From Candidatus Saccharimonadota bacterium (GTDB taxonomy: Bacteria; Patescibacteriota; Saccharimonadia; Saccharimonadales; Saccharimonadaceae), in NCBI GenBank assembly GCA_030530605.1, contig JAUMUO010000001.1, forward strand, positions 119,322 through 183,321: a stretch of DNA of 64,000 bases. The letters are read 5' to 3'. The notes below the pieces were generated by a model that worked only from the letters and a program-made list of their open reading frames with translations, made no database searches and was not told where the DNA came from. Positions 61,732 to 64,000 of this stretch are shown here, piece after piece. Position 1 is the stretch's first letter, and every line of letters starts with the position of its first letter. The translations under genes were made by a program, and so were the position numbers.

Positions 61732-62664
61732 TTAAAAACGCACGATAAATTTAGTGTTTTTATCACTTTCGCAAGATATTTGCCAACCATTTTGGCTACA
61801 AATTGCTTTGGCGATGGCTAACCCGAGGCCTGAACCTTCCTTAGTCTTGTCGGTCTGATAGAACCGGTCAAAGATTTTTTCTAAATCCTTTTTATCAATC
61901 GTCTTGCCATCATTTATAACCATAAACTCGTTTTGATTTAGCACAACCGATATCTTCTTATCGCCGTATTTAGTAGCATTATCTAGTAAAATATCTAGCA
62001 CCTGCAAGAAATCTTGTTTCGGAAGAAGTCGTTTTGTGTCTTTGGCTTTCTTGCTAAAAACAATTTTGCCAGTAAACTTCGGCTTGAAAATCTCAATCCG
62101 CTCGCCTATCGTGGCATTTAAGTCCACCTGCTCGGAAGGACTTTTAGTTATCCCGCCAGCATCCATTTTAGCAAGCTTTAATAAATCCAGCACTAACTTA
62201 TTCGCGTGCGTGATTTCATTTTCAATGTTATTTTTCCATTCCTCGCTACCCTTAGCCACTTCTATCGCTTCCATATTGGCTTCAATCACCGCCAGCGGAG
62301 TTTTGAGTTCGTGCGAGGCATTGGCGATAAACAATTTTTGCTTATCGTAGGATTCTTTTACCGGTGCCACGATTTTTTCTGATAGATAATAGGAAATTAA
62401 AAATACAATCACTTCAACGGTAATACCGACGCTCAGTAGCGTAGCGAGAAGCCTAGAGCTACCTTCCTTTCGGTCGTTCTTGATGTAATCTCGCAGCTCT
62501 TGGTCATTGTCCGGAGCATCAAAAATCGCTGGTCCGGCAAACGGTTTTGGCTCTGGCCGAAGTGTGGACGAGAAAAGCATAATGCTACTGCCGGCCACAA
62601 GCAGGACGGCAGTAGTAATCGCCATAGTTATAATAATGATTTTATTACGAAGTTTCTTAAACAT
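61732..62664 (-). CDS. Sensor histidine kinase
   Basis: 310 aa. TM helices at about 11-31 and 75-93 flank a short extracytoplasmic loop. Dimerisation/phosphoacceptor ANASHELKTPLAVI (H at about 117), N-box DILLDNATKYG, and ATP-lid FDRFYQTDKTKEGSGLGLAIAK. Located one base after the response regulator gene. Next to an ABC-exporter remnant of the kind often controlled by such systems (drug or peptide stress). Confidence 0.93.
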   Translation of the reverse strand: MFKKLRNKIIIITMAITTAVLLVAGSSIMLFSSTLRPEPKPFAGPAIFDAPDNDQELRDYIKNDRKEGSSRLLATLLSVGITVEVIVFLISYYLSEKIVAPVKESYDKQKLFIANASHELKTPLAVIEANMEAIEVAKGSEEWKNNIENEITHANKLVLDLLKLAKMDAGGITKSPSEQVDLNATIGERIEIFKPKFTGKIVFSKKAKDTKRLLPKQDFLQVLDILLDNATKYGDKKISVVLNQNEFMVINDGKTIDKKDLEKIFDRFYQTDKTKEGSGLGLAIAKAICSQNGWQISCESDKNTKFIVRF

Positions 62665-62665
62665 T

Positions 62666-63325
62666 TTAGCTTTCCAATAATTTATAACCTAGTCCGCGAA
62701 TCGCGACAATTTTAGCGTGACTATGTACATTACGAATTAATTTGCGAATTCTGGAAATGTAGGTTTCGACATAATTGTCTTCACCAAAAGTATCCTCTCC
62801 CCAAACTTTAGCCAGCAAGTGCTCCTTACTAATTAGCGTTTCTGGGTTTTTCAAAAATTCTGTGACAATCTCAACTTCCTTAGCAGTGAGTTGTGTTCCG
62901 TTCAAAGTCGCATTTGATTTATCCAGTGTAAGATCGCCGAAAGTAATTTTAGCAGTATCAATTGCTTTTGGCCGGCGGACCAAGGCCTTAATCCTGGCAA
63001 TCAGCTCCACGGTCTTAAATGGTTTAGCAAGATAATCGTCTGCGCCCCTGTCCAGGTGCCCGACTTTAGTTTCAATTTCCGAAAGTGCCGAAAGCATAAT
63101 CACCGGAGTCTGAACATTTTTTTCGCGCATCCGCTTCAAAATATCTGTGCCGGATAATTTTGGCAGCATAATGTCTAAAACCACGCAATCGTAAATGTCG
63201 CTTAGAGCCTTATTAAGTCCCTCCTCGCCATCTGGCGCAATATCAACCGAAATACCCTGTCTTTCCAAGTTGTGCCTTACGGCGTCGGCTAACAATTTTT
63301 CATCTTCTACGTATAATACTCTCAT
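62666..63325 (-). CDS. OmpR-family response regulator
   Basis: 219 aa. Receiver domain with DCVVLDIMLPKLSG (phospho-acceptor Asp about 51) and LAKPFKTVELIA (Lys about 101); C-terminal winged helix (about 125-219: LTAKEVEIVTEFL, YVETYISRIRKLI, IRGLGYKL). A TATAAT-type promoter and GGAG lie upstream in 63326-63360. Partner of the kinase directly downstream. Confidence 0.95.
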   Translation of the reverse strand: MRVLYVEDEKLLADAVRHNLERQGISVDIAPDGEEGLNKALSDIYDCVVLDIMLPKLSGTDILKRMREKNVQTPVIMLSALSEIETKVGHLDRGADDYLAKPFKTVELIARIKALVRRPKAIDTAKITFGDLTLDKSNATLNGTQLTAKEVEIVTEFLKNPETLISKEHLLAKVWGEDTFGEDNYVETYISRIRKLIRNVHSHAKIVAIRGLGYKLLES

Positions 63326-63379
63326 GGTGTGCTCCTATTTAATTATAATATAATTATGCAGGCCGAAGTTAAAATGAAC

Positions 63380-64000
63380 CTAAAAATCAACTTCTAAATT
63401 ATCTGGGCGTATCATCCCGTCCCTTTTATTTTCCTCAATTACTTTACGCACATTACTATTAGTTGGCGAAACACCAGCCTTCTTAAATTTCTTAGAAAGT
63501 TCTCGCCCGATAAAGGATTCTTCTTCTGAATAAATACAACCGCAGTATTTCTGCATGTACATCCCGGCCGCACGCGCCGCGTCCTGGCCTTCTCTCCAAC
63601 CTTCACGAAAATCGCGATACAAAAATTTTAGGCCGTATTCCTCCGCCATTGCGGTAAGTAACCATTTTATGTAATCGTGTTTTTGGTAAATACTGTATAA
63701 AAGCGTAGTAGAGATAGTGTCATAGCCATTTTCTTTAGCATATTCACAAAGCCTTCTAAAACGCAGTGGGTAGCAATACTCCTCGCACCTGTTATTCAAA
63801 TTATTTTTACAAGTATTTACATTACAAACAAATTCATCAAAACCATAAACATCATCAAGAACAAGCTTAACCTTTATATCGTCCGCATATTTTTTCAGAC
63901 AATCTCGCCTCAGTTTATATTCCTGATATGGATGGATGTTGGGATTATACCAAAAAAGTGTTGGTTCAATACCTTCTTTTCGCAAAGTTTTGATACAGTA
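63380..64000 (-). CDS. queH: Epoxyqueuosine reductase QueH, 5' end outside window
   Basis: The frame is open to the window edge (the visible part reads YCIKTLRKEGIEPTLFWYNP), so the N-terminal CCxxC part is missing only because of the cut. YNPNIHPYQEYKLR, NRCEEYCYPLRF, STTLLYSIYQKHD and GWREGQDAARAAGMYMQKYCGCIYSE (in parts) are typical QueH motifs. Reduces epoxyqueuosine to queuosine in tRNA. Fe-S/metal Cys pairs are visible at RCEEYC and KYCGC. Confidence 0.9.
   Translation of the reverse strand, partial: YCIKTLRKEGIEPTLFWYNPNIHPYQEYKLRRDCLKKYADDIKVKLVLDDVYGFDEFVCNVNTCKNNLNNRCEEYCYPLRFRRLCEYAKENGYDTISTTLLYSIYQKHDYIKWLLTAMAEEYGLKFLYRDFREGWREGQDAARAAGMYMQKYCGCIYSEEESFIGRELSKKFKKAGVSPTNSNVRKVIEENKRDGMIRPDNLEVDF

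Overview
The window looks like a chromosome segment of a reduced, host-associated bacterium, most probably a Candidatus Saccharibacteria (TM7, Patescibacteria/CPR) lineage. This is inference from gene content, not a database match. Supporting signs are a long run of unusual pilin-like and very large exported proteins, a minimal ComEC, surface proteins with xPxTG-like tails, short single-domain proteins, a very strong TGCTATAAT-type -10 signal that often sits 6-10 bases before the start codon (leaderless mRNAs), and normal use of TGA as stop, which argues against the code-25 Gracilibacteria group.

Layout. 1-4872: membrane-anchored extracellular proteins, including two paralogues sharing a nearly identical N-terminal module, a serine hydrolase with a beta-lactamase-like motif set, and a GT2 glycosyltransferase. 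5023-6276: a racemase-like protein and a TetR regulator. 6333-14070: surface-glycan locus (UDP-galactopyranose mutase, GtrA flippase, GalE, polyprenyl-phosphate sugar transferase, GT4, O-antigen ligase/polymerase) and a MurC/Mpl ligase. 14091-16684: small proteins, a bile-salt-hydrolase/penicillin-acylase family enzyme and a short MscS channel. 16700-21191: accessory region holding a restriction-modification system and, directly downstream of a tRNA-Ile2(CAT) gene, two tandem cassettes of about 0.84 kb bounded by repeats of the tRNA 3' end. One cassette carries a peptide deformylase, the other a roughly 550-nt structured RNA with its own promoter and terminator.

21256-32307: FtsB/DivIC-like protein, then a tightly overlapping operon of pilin-like proteins and two very large exported proteins. 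32359-48872: initiator tRNA, a dihydrolipoamide-dehydrogenase-like flavoprotein lacking its redox cysteines, a stand-alone ATP-cone protein, surface proteins, dnaK and dnaJ (both with CIRCE operators), ackA, a ComEC core and a Ca2+/cation antiporter. Pilins plus ComEC suggest DNA uptake.

48899-about 61020: an integrated mobile element of about 12 kb in a tRNA-Arg(TCG) gene. It encodes a large serine recombinase whose last 21 residues are read from the antisense strand of the tRNA, a primase/helicase, small unknown proteins, and an envelope operon (OmpA/MotB-like protein, coiled-coil membrane proteins, secreted SNase-type nuclease). Several transcription units of the element begin with elaborate structured leaders, two of which have loops complementary to sequence just before the ribosome-binding site. 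61112-61675 is a decayed ABC exporter, followed by a two-component system and a QueH gene cut by the window end.

Strongest candidates for undescribed biology: the tRNA-anchored mini-cassette array with its long RNA, and the family of structured leaders on the serine-recombinase element.
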